NCBI GenBank assembly: GCA_905182565.1
Contig: CAJJCB010000026.1
Span: forward strand, 186,001-250,000
Length of the DNA: 64,000 nucleotides
Direction of reading: 5' to 3'
Source of the DNA: Acidimicrobiaceae bacterium
GTDB taxonomy: Bacteria > Actinomycetota > Acidimicrobiia > Acidimicrobiales > Poriferisodalaceae
The notes below the pieces were generated by a model. The model did not search any database. It was given only the letters and a program-made list of their open reading frames with translations, and was not told the DNA's origin. The position numbers were made by a program, and so were the translations under genes. Below are positions 27,949 through 36,546 of the stretch, in pieces. The number at the start of each line of letters is the position of its first letter. The stretch's first letter is position 1.

Positions 27949-28416
27949 GTGGAAATCAGCGTCACCGTTAATGGCGATACTAAGACCGATGAGGTCGAAC
28001 CAAGAACGCTACTTGTCTACTATTTAAGAGAAGAATTGGGGTTGACTGGAACTAATGTCGGCTGTGATACTTCATCATGTGGTGCTTGTACAGTTCATGT
28101 AAATGGCGAATCAGTTAAGTCCTGTACTATGTTGGCCGTGCAAGCCGACGGACAAGAAGTGCTAACAATCGAAGGACTCGCTCCTTCGGCGACCGAGCTT
28201 CATCCGATGCAAGAAAGTTTTCGCGAAAATCATGGCCTCCAGTGCGGTTACTGCACACCAGGCATGGTGATGGCGGCATGCTCATTACTTAAAGAAAATC
28301 CTTCACCCACTGAAATTGAAGTGCGTGAAGGTCTTGAAGGCAACCTGTGTCGATGCACCGGTTATCACAACATTGTGAAATCAGTTCTGGCCTGTAGCGG
28401 CCAAGATTTGCTCTAA
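27949..28416 (+). CDS. Molybdenum hydroxylase small subunit (CoxS-like, 2 x [2Fe-2S])
   Basis: This 155-residue iron-sulfur subunit of the xanthine dehydrogenase/CO dehydrogenase family carries electrons from the Mo site to FAD. The plant-type cluster is bound by [15 protein letters not shown] plus the following cysteine in VKSC. The second cluster is bound by CGYCTPGM and LCRCTGY. The start chosen is GTG 27949 preceded by AAAAGGGGGA; this removes a non-family N-terminus. The FAD subunit follows after 14 bases. No large Mo-binding subunit follows, which is unusual. Confidence 0.94.
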   Translation: MEISVTVNGDTKTDEVEPRTLLVYYLREELGLTGTNVGCDTSSCGACTVHVNGESVKSCTMLAVQADGQEVLTIEGLAPSATELHPMQESFRENHGLQCGYCTPGMVMAACSLLKENPSPTEIEVREGLEGNLCRCTGYHNIVKSVLACSGQDLL

Positions 28417-28430
28417 GAAAGGTTTGTTAG

Positions 28431-29255
28431 ATGATTCCTGCAGCCTTTGACTATGTCAGAGCTCATTCAGCTCAAGAAGCAATTTCGCTCTTAAGCGAAT
28501 ACGGAGATGAAGCAAAATTGTTGGCTGGCGGTCACTCGCTTCTGCCAATGATGAAGCTTCGACTAGCGGTCCCTACCGTCTTGATTGATATCGGGCGAGT
28601 AGATGATCTCAGCTATGTACGCGACCAAGGCGACCATTTGGCAATAGGGGCCTTAACTAAGCACGGTTTCTTGGAAACAAACGCGCTCCTTAACTCAGAA
28701 TGCCCAATACTGGCTCATGTAGCAAGTAAAGTTGGTGACCCGCAGGTGCGACATAGAGGAACAATCGGTGGTTCCTTGGCCCACTCGGACTCTGCTTCTG
28801 ACCTTCCGGCCGCAGTTCTTGCATTAGGTGGAACGATAGTTGCCCAAGGACCCAACGGAGTTCGTGAGATAAGCTCTACAGACTTTTTTACTGGCTATTT
28901 TGAGTCGTCGTTAGCTGAAGATGAAATGCTTACAGAGATTCGTGTGCCGAAAAGTCCGGGCGCAAACTGGAACTATCAGAAATTTAATCGGCGAGCACAG
29001 GACTGGGCAATAGTCGGAGTCGCCGCTGTTCGAGTAGGAAACTCAACAAACGTTTCTTTGGTGAATATGGGCTCAACACCTATAAGAGCCGAGGCAGTTG
29101 AAGCAGCACTCAAAGCTGGTGTTAATGCAGAAGAAGCGGCATTGCATGCGGCTGATGACACAGAACCCCCAACTGATTTGAATGCGTCACCTGAATACAG
29201 GGCGCACCTAGCACGTGTGCTTACCAAACGGGCATTGCAAGCTTCAGGGCTCTGA
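28431..29255 (+). CDS. Molybdenum hydroxylase FAD-binding medium subunit (CoxM-like)
   Basis: This 274-residue FAD subunit of the CO dehydrogenase/xanthine dehydrogenase family shows the FAD-binding motifs AGGHSLLPMMKLRLA (about 33-47) and TIGGSLAHSDSASDLPA (about 110-126). The N-terminus MIPAAFDYVRAHSAQEAISLL is typical of CoxM. It has a ribosome-binding site (AGAAAGG) in the short gap after the 2Fe-2S gene. The gene is followed by a strong hairpin, so the transcription unit ends here with only S and M subunits. The order would normally be M-S-L or S-M-L. Confidence 0.94.
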   Translation: MIPAAFDYVRAHSAQEAISLLSEYGDEAKLLAGGHSLLPMMKLRLAVPTVLIDIGRVDDLSYVRDQGDHLAIGALTKHGFLETNALLNSECPILAHVASKVGDPQVRHRGTIGGSLAHSDSASDLPAAVLALGGTIVAQGPNGVREISSTDFFTGYFESSLAEDEMLTEIRVPKSPGANWNYQKFNRRAQDWAIVGVAAVRVGNSTNVSLVNMGSTPIRAEAVEAALKAGVNAEEAALHAADDTEPPTDLNASPEYRAHLARVLTKRALQASGL

Positions 29256-29279
29256 TAGCCATCTAGATCTAGATTAAAC

Positions 29280-29317
29280 CAGGATGGTGCGCTCTTATCT
29301 AAGAGCGCACCATCCTG
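29280..29317. terminator. Perfect 18-bp inverted repeat, bidirectional terminator
   Basis: CAGGATGGTGCGCTCTTA (29280-29297) and its exact complement (29300-29317) are separated by two bases. The hairpin lies between the convergent coxM-like and SDR genes and is followed by CCATTTT. It probably ends both transcripts. A palindrome ATCTAGATCTAGAT lies just before it (29261-29274). Confidence 0.85.
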
Positions 29318-29332
29318 CCATTTTAAGTCAAA

Positions 29333-30079
29333 TCAGTCCAACAGTCCGCTGGCTTGGCCTCCATCGACAAGGAGCCCGGTGCCTGTTATGAATTTTGCTT
29401 GTTCAGAGCACAAAAATGCCACGGCCGCGCCAAAGTCGTCGGAAGATCCAGTTATTCGCGCAGGTATATTTTTTGCTGCTGACTCTCTGTCGGGAACTAT
29501 TTTTGCGACCCTGTCTGTCCAATGAGTTCCTGGCTGGGCGGAGTTGACGGTGACCCCATCCGCTGCAATTTCTCTTGCTGTGATTTTAAGAAAACTTGTT
29601 AGTCCGGCCCGTGCGACTGAGCTAGCGATTAAGAAATCTATTGGTTGCTTCACCCCGACACTAGTTATGGCGCAGACCCTTCCCCAGCCGCGTTCTCGCA
29701 TTGATGGGATAGCAGCTCGACATAGTTCAATCATTGCTTTGCAGTTCATATCGAATGCTTGTTGGTAGTTGTCAATTTCAGTACTAGCGAATGTTCCAGG
29801 AGGAGGGCCACCGGCGTTAGTGACTAAAATATCGATTACGCCTAACTGCTCGGTCGCTGCTTGGATAAATGATGAAGCATTCTGAGGGTCAGACATATCT
29901 GAAACGATTGTGATGACATCGCCATCAATTTGGCTCGCTGCCTCAGCGAGTCGGGTTTTGTCCCGGCCGCAAATAGCTACCCTCACTCCTTCTTTTGCTA
30001 ATGCCTTAGCGGCTCCTAAACCCAAGCCAGCTGAGCCAGCTGCCACTGCCGCTGTACGTCCGTTAATTCCAAGATCCAT
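29333..30079 (-). CDS. SDR-family oxidoreductase, catalytic Tyr-x-x-x-Lys replaced
   Basis: The 248-residue Rossmann-fold protein has a glycine-rich nucleotide loop AAGSAGLGLGAA (14-25), NAGGPPPG after the fourth strand, and the C-terminal GTGLLVDGGQASGLLD. The serine of ITSVGV is in place, but where YxxxK is expected the sequence reads LIASSVARAGL, with no Tyr and an Arg in the Lys position. A branch of FabG-like SDRs shares this pattern, so it may be a binding protein or use another mechanism. ATG 30079 is divergent from the MoxR gene. It may belong to the neighbouring Mo-hydroxylase pathway, but that is a guess. Confidence 0.85.
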   Translation of the reverse strand: MDLGINGRTAAVAAGSAGLGLGAAKALAKEGVRVAICGRDKTRLAEAASQIDGDVITIVSDMSDPQNASSFIQAATEQLGVIDILVTNAGGPPPGTFASTEIDNYQQAFDMNCKAMIELCRAAIPSMRERGWGRVCAITSVGVKQPIDFLIASSVARAGLTSFLKITAREIAADGVTVNSAQPGTHWTDRVAKIVPDRESAAKNIPARITGSSDDFGAAVAFLCSEQAKFITGTGLLVDGGQASGLLD

Positions 30080-30196
30080 GTTGTCCTCCGATAGAGCCCA
30101 GTTGGCAAACTACTCAATGAAGCGCGCTGACGTGAGAAATAACGTACTTTCATCTTTTTGCGGGAAGTGGTTGAGAGGCAATAACCTAGGGTAGGC

Positions 30197-31102
30197 ATGT
30201 TTACTAACCCTGACTCTCCTATCGCTGTCGGTCAATCATTAAGCGAACACGGGTACTTATCCGATACAGGTCTGTCTACCGCAGTTTTTCTTGCTATGGC
30301 GATGAAGCGGCCTCTCTTCCTTGAAGGAGACCCGGGGGTTGGTAAAACAGAATTAGCTAAAGTGCTGTCAACTTGGACAGGCGGTGATTTAATACGACTC
30401 CAATGTTATGAGGGCATCGATTCAGCTCAAGCACTATATGAATGGGACTACCCGAAACAATTACTCCATTTGAGAGCCTCCGAGTCATTAGCTATAGACC
30501 AAAACGTAGGTACGGCGAGAGAAGGCGAACTTTACTCAGAGAACTTCTTAATTCGCAGACCGTTGTTGCAAGCGCTTGACTATCAGGGCGCAGGTATTCC
30601 GGTATTGCTAATAGATGAGATAGACCGAGCTGATGACGAGTTTGAAGCTTTTTTATTAGAAATTCTCTCAGAATATTCGGTCACGATTCCTGAGCTGGGT
30701 CAGATTTCTGCAAAAACGGTTCCTTTGGTAGTGATTACTTCGAATCGAACACGAGATGTGCACGACGCTTTAAAACGAAGGTGTTTATATCATTGGATTT
30801 CGCATCCAACGCTGGAGAGGGAAATTGATATCTTAAAACTTAAAGCTCCAGATGTGGATGAAGTCTTGGCCCGCCAAGTCGCTACTGCCGTTCAGCAGAT
30901 GCGTTCATTCGGACTATTTAAGCCTCCAGGCGTAGCTGAAACTATTGATTGGGCTACAGCATTAGGAAAATTAGGAGAAGCAAAACTAACCGAGGAAAGC
31001 CTTGGAGCCACTCTAGGTGCAGTCCTAAAATATCGAGAGGATCAAGAGCGAGTTGTTAGCCAGGGGCTAAATATGATTTTGTCCGCTGTCGGCGATGCTT
31101 GA
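30197..31102 (+). CDS. MoxR-family AAA ATPase (CoxD-like)
   Basis: MoxR/CoxD ATPases act with VWA proteins to mature complex metalloenzymes; CoxD of carboxydotrophs is needed to complete the Mo-Cu site. The 301-residue protein has Walker A GDPGVGKTE (about 41-49), Walker B VLLIDEIDRADDEF, sensor 1 in VVITSNRTRDVHDAL, and the arginine pair in LKRRCLYHW. A TAACCT hexamer 9 bases before ATG 30197 suggests a leaderless start. The next gene, a VWA protein, overlaps its end by eight bases. Confidence 0.93.
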   Translation: MFTNPDSPIAVGQSLSEHGYLSDTGLSTAVFLAMAMKRPLFLEGDPGVGKTELAKVLSTWTGGDLIRLQCYEGIDSAQALYEWDYPKQLLHLRASESLAIDQNVGTAREGELYSENFLIRRPLLQALDYQGAGIPVLLIDEIDRADDEFEAFLLEILSEYSVTIPELGQISAKTVPLVVITSNRTRDVHDALKRRCLYHWISHPTLEREIDILKLKAPDVDEVLARQVATAVQQMRSFGLFKPPGVAETIDWATALGKLGEAKLTEESLGATLGAVLKYREDQERVVSQGLNMILSAVGDA

Positions 31103-32246
31103 TTCGGCAGGCGCATTAGAGGACCTGGCAGAGGTTCAAAATAGCGTAGATACAATTGCGGTTGGGTTCGCTCGAGTACTGCGAGGTTCTGGGTTGTCTA
31201 TCCCAGTAAGTAGCGTAATGCTTTTTGTTGAGGCGCTGCGCTTGACTGGTATCGACAAGCGAAGCTCGGTTTATTGGTCAGGTCGGGTAACTCTCTTGCA
31301 GGACCCTGAAGAGATATTAATTTACAATCGCGCCTTCGCAGTATTTTGGGAAGGCCAGAGGTCTAAGGGTATGGAAGTTGAGATGCCGCCAATTACGGTG
31401 ACATTGGCTACGGATGATCCTTCGCAAGATTCCATAGAGAATGATGCTGAAGAGGACTCGCCTGGCCCGAAACTATCTGTTCGGTTCAGTAAGATAGAAA
31501 CGCTAAAAGCCAAGGACTTCAGTGACTGTTCTAGTATCGAACTCCGTGAACTCCATCAATTGATCGGGAACCTTAAATTTAGTTCTAGTAAACGAGCCTC
31601 GCTTAGGAAACGGGATACTAAAAGAAATCCCAAAAAGCTGAATGTAAGTAAAAGCATTCGAAAAGCTTTTGAAACCGATGGCGAGCCGATCTATCTCAAA
31701 TATTCTCGAAAAGACACGCGACCTCGACGGTTAGTCCTCCTTCTGGACGTGTCGGGGTCTATGGAGCCCTATGCTCGTGCCCTGATCCGACTTGCACATG
31801 CCGCCGTAGTCGGTCGAGCTGACGTGGAGGCTTTTACGTTAGGTACTCGGTTAACGCGAATCACTCGCGAGTTGACGTCACGCGATCCGGACGCTGCTCT
31901 GCGTTCTGCTGCGGACTCCGTTCGCGATTGGTCAGGAGGAACTCGGCTTGGCGCAACGCTAGCTGAGTTCAATAATGAATGGGGTATAAGAGGCTACGCC
32001 CGTGGAGCGCTGCTGATTATGCTTTCAGATGGATGGGATCGCGGCTCTCCAGATGTCCTGAGAACACAAATGGAGCGGTTGCAAAGGGTAACTCATCGAT
32101 TAATTTGGGTAAACCCATTAAAACATACGCCCGGTTATGCACCTCTAGCCCAAGGCATGGCAGCTGCATTACCATACACAGATGAGTTCATTGAAGGACA
32201 CTCGTTTGATTCGCTAGAACGTCTTACAGAAATTATTTCATCGTAG
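31095..32246 (+). CDS. VWA-domain protein, CoxE-like
   Basis: This 383-residue CoxE-type protein partners with MoxR/CoxD ATPases. The N-terminal half carries the CoxE-type GLSIPVSSVMLFVEALRLTG region. The C-terminal VWA domain starts near residue 213 with RRLVLLLDVSGSMEPYARAL, where DVSGS is the MIDAS metal site. TLGTRLTRITREL and MLSDGWDRGSPDVL follow, the second giving the other metal ligands. It overlaps the MoxR gene and precedes the XdhC pair by 17 bases, consistent with a Mo-hydroxylase maturation operon. Confidence 0.93.
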   Translation: MLDSAGALEDLAEVQNSVDTIAVGFARVLRGSGLSIPVSSVMLFVEALRLTGIDKRSSVYWSGRVTLLQDPEEILIYNRAFAVFWEGQRSKGMEVEMPPITVTLATDDPSQDSIENDAEEDSPGPKLSVRFSKIETLKAKDFSDCSSIELRELHQLIGNLKFSSSKRASLRKRDTKRNPKKLNVSKSIRKAFETDGEPIYLKYSRKDTRPRRLVLLLDVSGSMEPYARALIRLAHAAVVGRADVEAFTLGTRLTRITRELTSRDPDAALRSAADSVRDWSGGTRLGATLAEFNNEWGIRGYARGALLIMLSDGWDRGSPDVLRTQMERLQRVTHRLIWVNPLKHTPGYAPLAQGMAAALPYTDEFIEGHSFDSLERLTEIISS

Positions 32247-32263
32247 ACCTGAGGAGACACAGC

Positions 32264-32581
32264 ATGAATGAAATTCTTGCCGATATAGAGCGTTGGAGAT
32301 CTGCCGGACAAAGAATAGCGGTAGCTCGAATCGTTGATATCGAAGGCAGCGGCCCCAGAGATCCTGGCGCAGCAATGGCAGTGAATAATTTAGGTGAGGT
32401 AGCAGGGTCAGTATCAGGAGGCTGTGTCGAAGGAGCAGTGGTTCTGGAAGCTTTAGAATTGTTGGAAGGTCAGAGAGACGCTGGCATTACCTCATTTGGA
32501 TTTAGCGATGATGAAGCATTTTCGGTCGGCCTGACATGCGGCGGGACTATTCACCTATTTATCGAGGAGCTAAACTGGTGA
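32264..32581 (+). CDS. XdhC/CoxI N-terminal domain protein
   Basis: The 105-residue protein matches the XdhC/CoxI family N-terminal domain: VARIVDIEGSGPRDPGAAMAV, SVSGGCVEGAVV, and GLTCGGTIHLFIEE at the end. XdhC-type proteins bind molybdenum cofactor and insert its sulfurated form into hydroxylases. A strong ribosome-binding site (GAGGAG) precedes ATG 32264. The second half of the family is encoded by the next gene in another frame with a GTGA overlap, so the two form a split XdhC. Confidence 0.92.
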   Translation: MNEILADIERWRSAGQRIAVARIVDIEGSGPRDPGAAMAVNNLGEVAGSVSGGCVEGAVVLEALELLEGQRDAGITSFGFSDDEAFSVGLTCGGTIHLFIEELNW

Positions 32582-33360
32582 GTTCAATATATGAAAGCTA
32601 CCGCGACGCTCTCCAAGCCGAAGAACCAGTTGTATTAGCGACAGTTATAGAAGGCAAAAATGTAGGATCAAAACTGCTTGTATTCGGTAACGAAAATATT
32701 GAAGGTAGCCTCGGATCAAGTGAACTAGACCGAGTGGTTAGCCGCGACGCCCTAGGCATGTTGGAAGCGGGAACCAGCGAAGTCCGCCATTACGGCGTTG
32801 ATGGTGAAGCCCGACAAGATGACTTAAGTGTTTTTATTGAAACGCACAGCAGAAGTCCGCAAATGATAATTTTCGGTGCTGTTGATTTCACGCGAGCATT
32901 AGCAGCACAGTCGAAGTTGCTTGGTTTTCGAGTAACTGTTTGCGACGCTCGTGAAGTTTTCGTAACAAGGCGACGGTTTCCCATGGCAGACGAATTGGTT
33001 GTCGACTGGCCCGACAGGCTTTTGGAGCGAATAGGCGGTGATCTTGGACAGCGTGACGCTGTCTGTGTATTGACTCATGACGCAAAGTTTGATGTTCCGG
33101 CTCTTCTAAGTTCGTTGGCTACCAGTGTGGGTTACTTAGGTGCCATGGGTTCGAGGCTAACTCATGAGAAGAGAGTCGATAGGCTCCGCAGCGAAGGCGT
33201 TACCGAAGAGCAGCTCAGCCGTATCATGTCGCCGTTAGGGTTAGATATTGGGGGGCGAACACCCGAAGAAACAGCGGTTTCTATTGTGGCCGAGATAATA
33301 GCTATACGCACTGGCCGTGCGGCCCCTCGGCTGAGTGAAACAACTGGGCATATCCATTAA
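32578..33360 (+). CDS. XdhC Rossmann-domain protein (second part of split XdhC)
   Basis: This 260-residue protein starts at GTG 32578, overlapping the stop of the first XdhC part. It has a linker-like N-terminal region and then the XdhC C-terminal Rossmann domain: MIIFGAVDFTRALAAQSKLLG, VTVCDAREVFVTRRRFP, LTHDAKFDVPALLSSL, GYLGAMGSRLTHEKR, and SPLGLDIGGRTPEETAVSIVAEI near the C-terminus. This domain helps load sulfurated cofactor. An earlier in-frame start at 32536 would lie inside the first part. Confidence 0.92.
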   Translation: MSSIYESYRDALQAEEPVVLATVIEGKNVGSKLLVFGNENIEGSLGSSELDRVVSRDALGMLEAGTSEVRHYGVDGEARQDDLSVFIETHSRSPQMIIFGAVDFTRALAAQSKLLGFRVTVCDAREVFVTRRRFPMADELVVDWPDRLLERIGGDLGQRDAVCVLTHDAKFDVPALLSSLATSVGYLGAMGSRLTHEKRVDRLRSEGVTEEQLSRIMSPLGLDIGGRTPEETAVSIVAEIIAIRTGRAAPRLSETTGHIH

Positions 33361-33426
33361 TAAATTTTCAAATTTGGATCTAGGTTTCATAACGCACAAG
33401 AGGTTTTCCCGGCTAACTTCATTGGT

Positions 33427-34593
33427 ATGGACTTTTCCAAGAATGAAGACCACGAAGCTATAAGAGACGGAGTGCGTCGAGTGTGCGCTCAGTTCCCAGA
33501 TGAGTACTGGCGCGAAAAAGATGATCAGCACGAATTCCCGTGGGACTTCTATTCTGCTATGGCAGAAGGCGGTTGGATAGGTATAGCCATACCCGAACAA
33601 TATGGAGGCGGTGGACAAGGAATCACCGAGGCCTCAATCGTTCTCGAAGAGGTAGCAGCCAGTGGGGCGGCAATGAATGGATGCTCGGCTATGCACCTCT
33701 CAATGTTTGGCATGGAGCCAATTCGTAAATATGGTTCACCTGAATTGGCGAACGAAATTCTCCCGGGCGTTGCTAATGGAACAATCCACGCTGCCTTCGG
33801 AGTGACTGAACCTGATGCCGGAACAGATACAACCTCGATTCGCACGCGAGCTGAACGTGATGGAGACGAATACGTAGTCACGGGTGCAAAAGTGTGGACA
33901 ACCAAAGCTCCATATTGCGATGTTTGTTTGCTCTTGGTTCGTACAACTCCGAAAGAAGAATGTGATGGCCCAACTCAGGGTATGACATTGCTCTTAGTAG
34001 ATCTTAAAGACCCAGCCGTTGATATCACACCGATCCCAAAGGTAGGCCGCAACGCTGTTGTGTCCTGCGAAGTTAGATACGACGGGTTGCGTGTTCCGGT
34101 AAGTCGACGAGTTGGCGAAGAAGGTGAAGGATTCCGATATATTCTCGATGGGTTGAACCCTGAACGAATATTGATTTCAGCTGAAGCATTGGGTATCGGC
34201 CGAGTCGCTCTAAAGAAAGCTGTCGATTACGCTAACAGTAGAGTAATTTTTGGACGCCCAATAGGCCAGAATCAAGGTATCGCTTTTCCTCTGGCTGATA
34301 GTCATGCTCGTCTTCAGGCCGTGGAACTCGTTATCCGAGAAGCATCTTGGCGCTACGACAATGGTATGGATTGTGGAGAGCAGGCAAACTTAGCTAAATA
34401 TTTAGCTTCTGAAGCAGCCTTCGAATGCGCCGACAGGGCGATGCAAACCCACGGTGGTTTTGGGTACGCAAAAGAGTATGACGTCGAGAGGTATTGGCGT
34501 GAGAGTAGGCTCATGAAAATAGCTCCGGTAAGTCAAGAAATGGTAATGAACTTCGTCTCGAGCAAAGTTTTAGGCTTACCAAAGTCATATTAA
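33427..34593 (+). CDS. Acyl-CoA dehydrogenase family protein
   Basis: This 388-residue FAD enzyme has the usual three-part fold. The middle domain has AFGVTEPDAGTDTTS and GAKVWTTKA. The C-terminal helical domain has RVIFGRPIGQNQGI and MQTHGGFGYAKEYDVERYWR. After this the usual YEGT stretch that carries the catalytic glutamate in short- and medium-chain enzymes is replaced by KIAPVSQEM, a form found in a separate clade, so the base must be elsewhere or differ. A TAACTT hexamer 7 bases before ATG 33427 suggests a leaderless start. It sits between Mo-hydroxylase accessory genes, so it may share their pathway. Confidence 0.92.
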   Translation: MDFSKNEDHEAIRDGVRRVCAQFPDEYWREKDDQHEFPWDFYSAMAEGGWIGIAIPEQYGGGGQGITEASIVLEEVAASGAAMNGCSAMHLSMFGMEPIRKYGSPELANEILPGVANGTIHAAFGVTEPDAGTDTTSIRTRAERDGDEYVVTGAKVWTTKAPYCDVCLLLVRTTPKEECDGPTQGMTLLLVDLKDPAVDITPIPKVGRNAVVSCEVRYDGLRVPVSRRVGEEGEGFRYILDGLNPERILISAEALGIGRVALKKAVDYANSRVIFGRPIGQNQGIAFPLADSHARLQAVELVIREASWRYDNGMDCGEQANLAKYLASEAAFECADRAMQTHGGFGYAKEYDVERYWRESRLMKIAPVSQEMVMNFVSSKVLGLPKSY

Positions 34594-34597
34594 ATCG

Positions 34598-35317
34598 ATG
34601 CCGATAAACGTCCAATCCGGTGACGGAGAAATGCTTGACGGAATCTGGCTAGAAATAGCGGGCTCCGGCCCGCCAGTTTTACTTACCCATGGATTTGGTG
34701 ACGACGCGTCTACATGGAATGTACTATTTAGTCGCCTATCCCAACGGTATACAGTTATGCGATGGGACTTACCGGGGCATAGAAAATCAGTTGGTTACAG
34801 CCGGAACCCACGAGATTATGAGCGAGAAAAAATAGGAGAAATCATAGAATGCCTTATCGCTAGACTAAGAGAGTTTGCCTCGGAAGGTAATGTCCACATG
34901 ATTGGGCATAGCCTTGGAGGCTATCTTTCTCTATATAAAGCGGTGCGAGAACCTCAATCCGTTGGCGGGCTAGTTTTGATAGCCAGCGGTCCAGGATTTA
35001 AGCGGGAAAAAGCTCGAACTAAGTGGAATTCAATGACTGACACAGCTGCCGGTATCTTTGGATTAGAATCGTATGTCGCACCATTATGTAGACAGAAAGA
35101 CTCTTTAATAATAGATAATTTAGGGCGATTAGATATGCCGATATTGCAAATTTGCGGCTCGCTAGATGCCCACTACAGCAGAGGAATGAAAGTCATAGAA
35201 CAAAGCGCACCGTTGGCACAAAGTTATATTATTGATGATGCGAAACATCACGTGCATGTTAGTCACCATGAAGAAGTAGCTAATAGTATTCTTGATTTTT
35301 TTACTGGGGTAAGTTGA
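34598..35317 (+). CDS. Alpha/beta-fold hydrolase
   Basis: This 239-residue hydrolase has the oxyanion-hole motif THGFGDDAST (about 30-39), the nucleophile elbow GHSLGGYLS (serine near 109), an aspartate in QICGSLDAHY and a histidine in the DAKHHVHVSHHEEV stretch. It begins at ATG 34598, four bases after the acyl-CoA dehydrogenase stop, and is followed at once by the MocA-like gene, so it is likely in the same transcript. The substrate is not predictable; an ester or lactone is possible. Confidence 0.9.
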   Translation: MPINVQSGDGEMLDGIWLEIAGSGPPVLLTHGFGDDASTWNVLFSRLSQRYTVMRWDLPGHRKSVGYSRNPRDYEREKIGEIIECLIARLREFASEGNVHMIGHSLGGYLSLYKAVREPQSVGGLVLIASGPGFKREKARTKWNSMTDTAAGIFGLESYVAPLCRQKDSLIIDNLGRLDMPILQICGSLDAHYSRGMKVIEQSAPLAQSYIIDDAKHHVHVSHHEEVANSILDFFTGVS

Positions 35318-35318
35318 A

Positions 35319-35879
35319 TTGAAGACTGCAGCCGTATTGCTCGCCGCTGGATCAGGTTCGCGTTTTAAGAGCTCGCAACATAAACTACTAGCTGATTTGA
35401 AGGGTAGGCCAGTCATTTCTCATGCTCTTGCTTCACTCATGCAAGCAGCTTTTAGTGATGTGCTGGTGGTGACGGGCGCAGTTGATCTTGCCGATGAGCT
35501 TAATAAATTTGACGTGAAAATTATCTATAACCCTGACTATGGTCGAGGTATTGCTTCATCTATAACTACGGCGATTAAATGGGCTCGCCCTCGGGGCTTC
35601 GAAGCGCTAGTTTTTGGACTAGGTGATCAACCGAAGATACAGCCAATTGCTTGGAAATCGATTGCTGATGCCAGAGCACCGATAGCAGTCGCGTCATATG
35701 ATGGAAAACAAAGAAACCCGGTCCGTTTATCACGGGAAGTATGGCCACTTTTACCAACTTTTGGGGACGAGGGAGCCAGACTGTTAATACGATCAAGGCC
35801 TGAACTAGTTGAGGCGGTACCCTGCGAAGGCTCTCCCGCTGATATTGACACCCTGGAGGATCTTCAACGATGGAATTAA
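35319..35879 (+). CDS. MocA/MobA-like molybdenum cofactor nucleotidyltransferase
   Basis: The 186-residue nucleotidyltransferase shows LLAAGSGSRFKSSQHKLLA (8-26) at the NTP-binding site, then GLGDQPKIQP with the metal-binding aspartate. MocA links CTP to molybdopterin to make the dinucleotide cofactor of the CO dehydrogenase/xanthine dehydrogenase family, which fits the surrounding genes. The start is taken as TTG 35319, the only one giving an intact first strand. The CoxG-like gene overlaps its 3' end by ten bases. Confidence 0.88.
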   Translation: MKTAAVLLAAGSGSRFKSSQHKLLADLKGRPVISHALASLMQAAFSDVLVVTGAVDLADELNKFDVKIIYNPDYGRGIASSITTAIKWARPRGFEALVFGLGDQPKIQPIAWKSIADARAPIAVASYDGKQRNPVRLSREVWPLLPTFGDEGARLLIRSRPELVEAVPCEGSPADIDTLEDLQRWN

Positions 35880-36529
35880 AAAATGAGTTTAGAGTAAGTG
35901 TCCCTGTAGAACGAGCGTGGGCGACTTTGACTGATGTCGAGTACATAGCACCGTGTATGCCAGGAGCACAATTAACAGAGATAGACGGAGATGATTTTAA
36001 AGGGCAGGTAAAAGTTAAAGTTGGCCCGATCACTGCGCAATACAAAGGCTCAGCTAAATTCCTTCAAAAAAACGAAGAGGAACATCGAGTAATCCTCGAA
36101 GCTACAGGCAGAGACACTCGTGGCGCAGGAAATGCCTCCGCAGAAGTTACTGCGGAGATGGTCGCAGACGGCGAAGGCACTAAAATTACGATAAGCACTG
36201 ACCTGAAAGTGACAGGGAAGGTAGCGCAGTTCGGACGCGGCGTAATGGCTGATGTCTCAGAAAAACTGATTGGTCAATTCGTCGATTCCCTTGAAAAAAA
36301 ATTGAGCGAAGAGGTATCAGCAGACAAGGTGTTAGCCGAAGAAAAAGATGATGCTGATTCGGCGCCAGAAGAGCGGCCGGAAAAACCAGAAGGGCCGCGC
36401 ATCATAGATATGCCTGAGCCAGAGCCAGTAGATCTCCTTGATACAGCTGCGGCTCCGATGCTTAAGCGATTCGGTCCTTTTGTTATAATTGGGCTCCTGC
36501 TTATTCTTTTTAGCCGACGTAAACGCTGA
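35870..36529 (+). CDS. CoxG-like SRPBCC-fold protein with C-terminal membrane anchor
   Basis: This 219-residue protein has an N-terminal SRPBCC/CoxG domain (about 1-145) beginning MELKNEFRVSVPVERAWATL, with CMPGAQLTEIDGDDF and KGSAKFLQKNEE blocks typical of CoxG. An acidic Pro/Glu-rich linker follows (about 150-195), then one membrane segment (FGPFVIIGLLLILF) and a basic tail. CoxG tethers CO dehydrogenase to the membrane in carboxydotrophs. It is the last gene of the accessory cluster; DUF501 follows after 17 bases. Confidence 0.9.
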   Translation: MELKNEFRVSVPVERAWATLTDVEYIAPCMPGAQLTEIDGDDFKGQVKVKVGPITAQYKGSAKFLQKNEEEHRVILEATGRDTRGAGNASAEVTAEMVADGEGTKITISTDLKVTGKVAQFGRGVMADVSEKLIGQFVDSLEKKLSEEVSADKVLAEEKDDADSAPEERPEKPEGPRIIDMPEPEPVDLLDTAAAPMLKRFGPFVIIGLLLILFSRRKR

Positions 36530-36546
36530 GCCATAGATACGTTCTC

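Noticed and set aside
33427-34593. Acyl-CoA dehydrogenase dead enzyme because YEGT is absent
   Set aside because: The replacing IAPVSQEM block is found in a recognised clade, so loss of activity is not supported.
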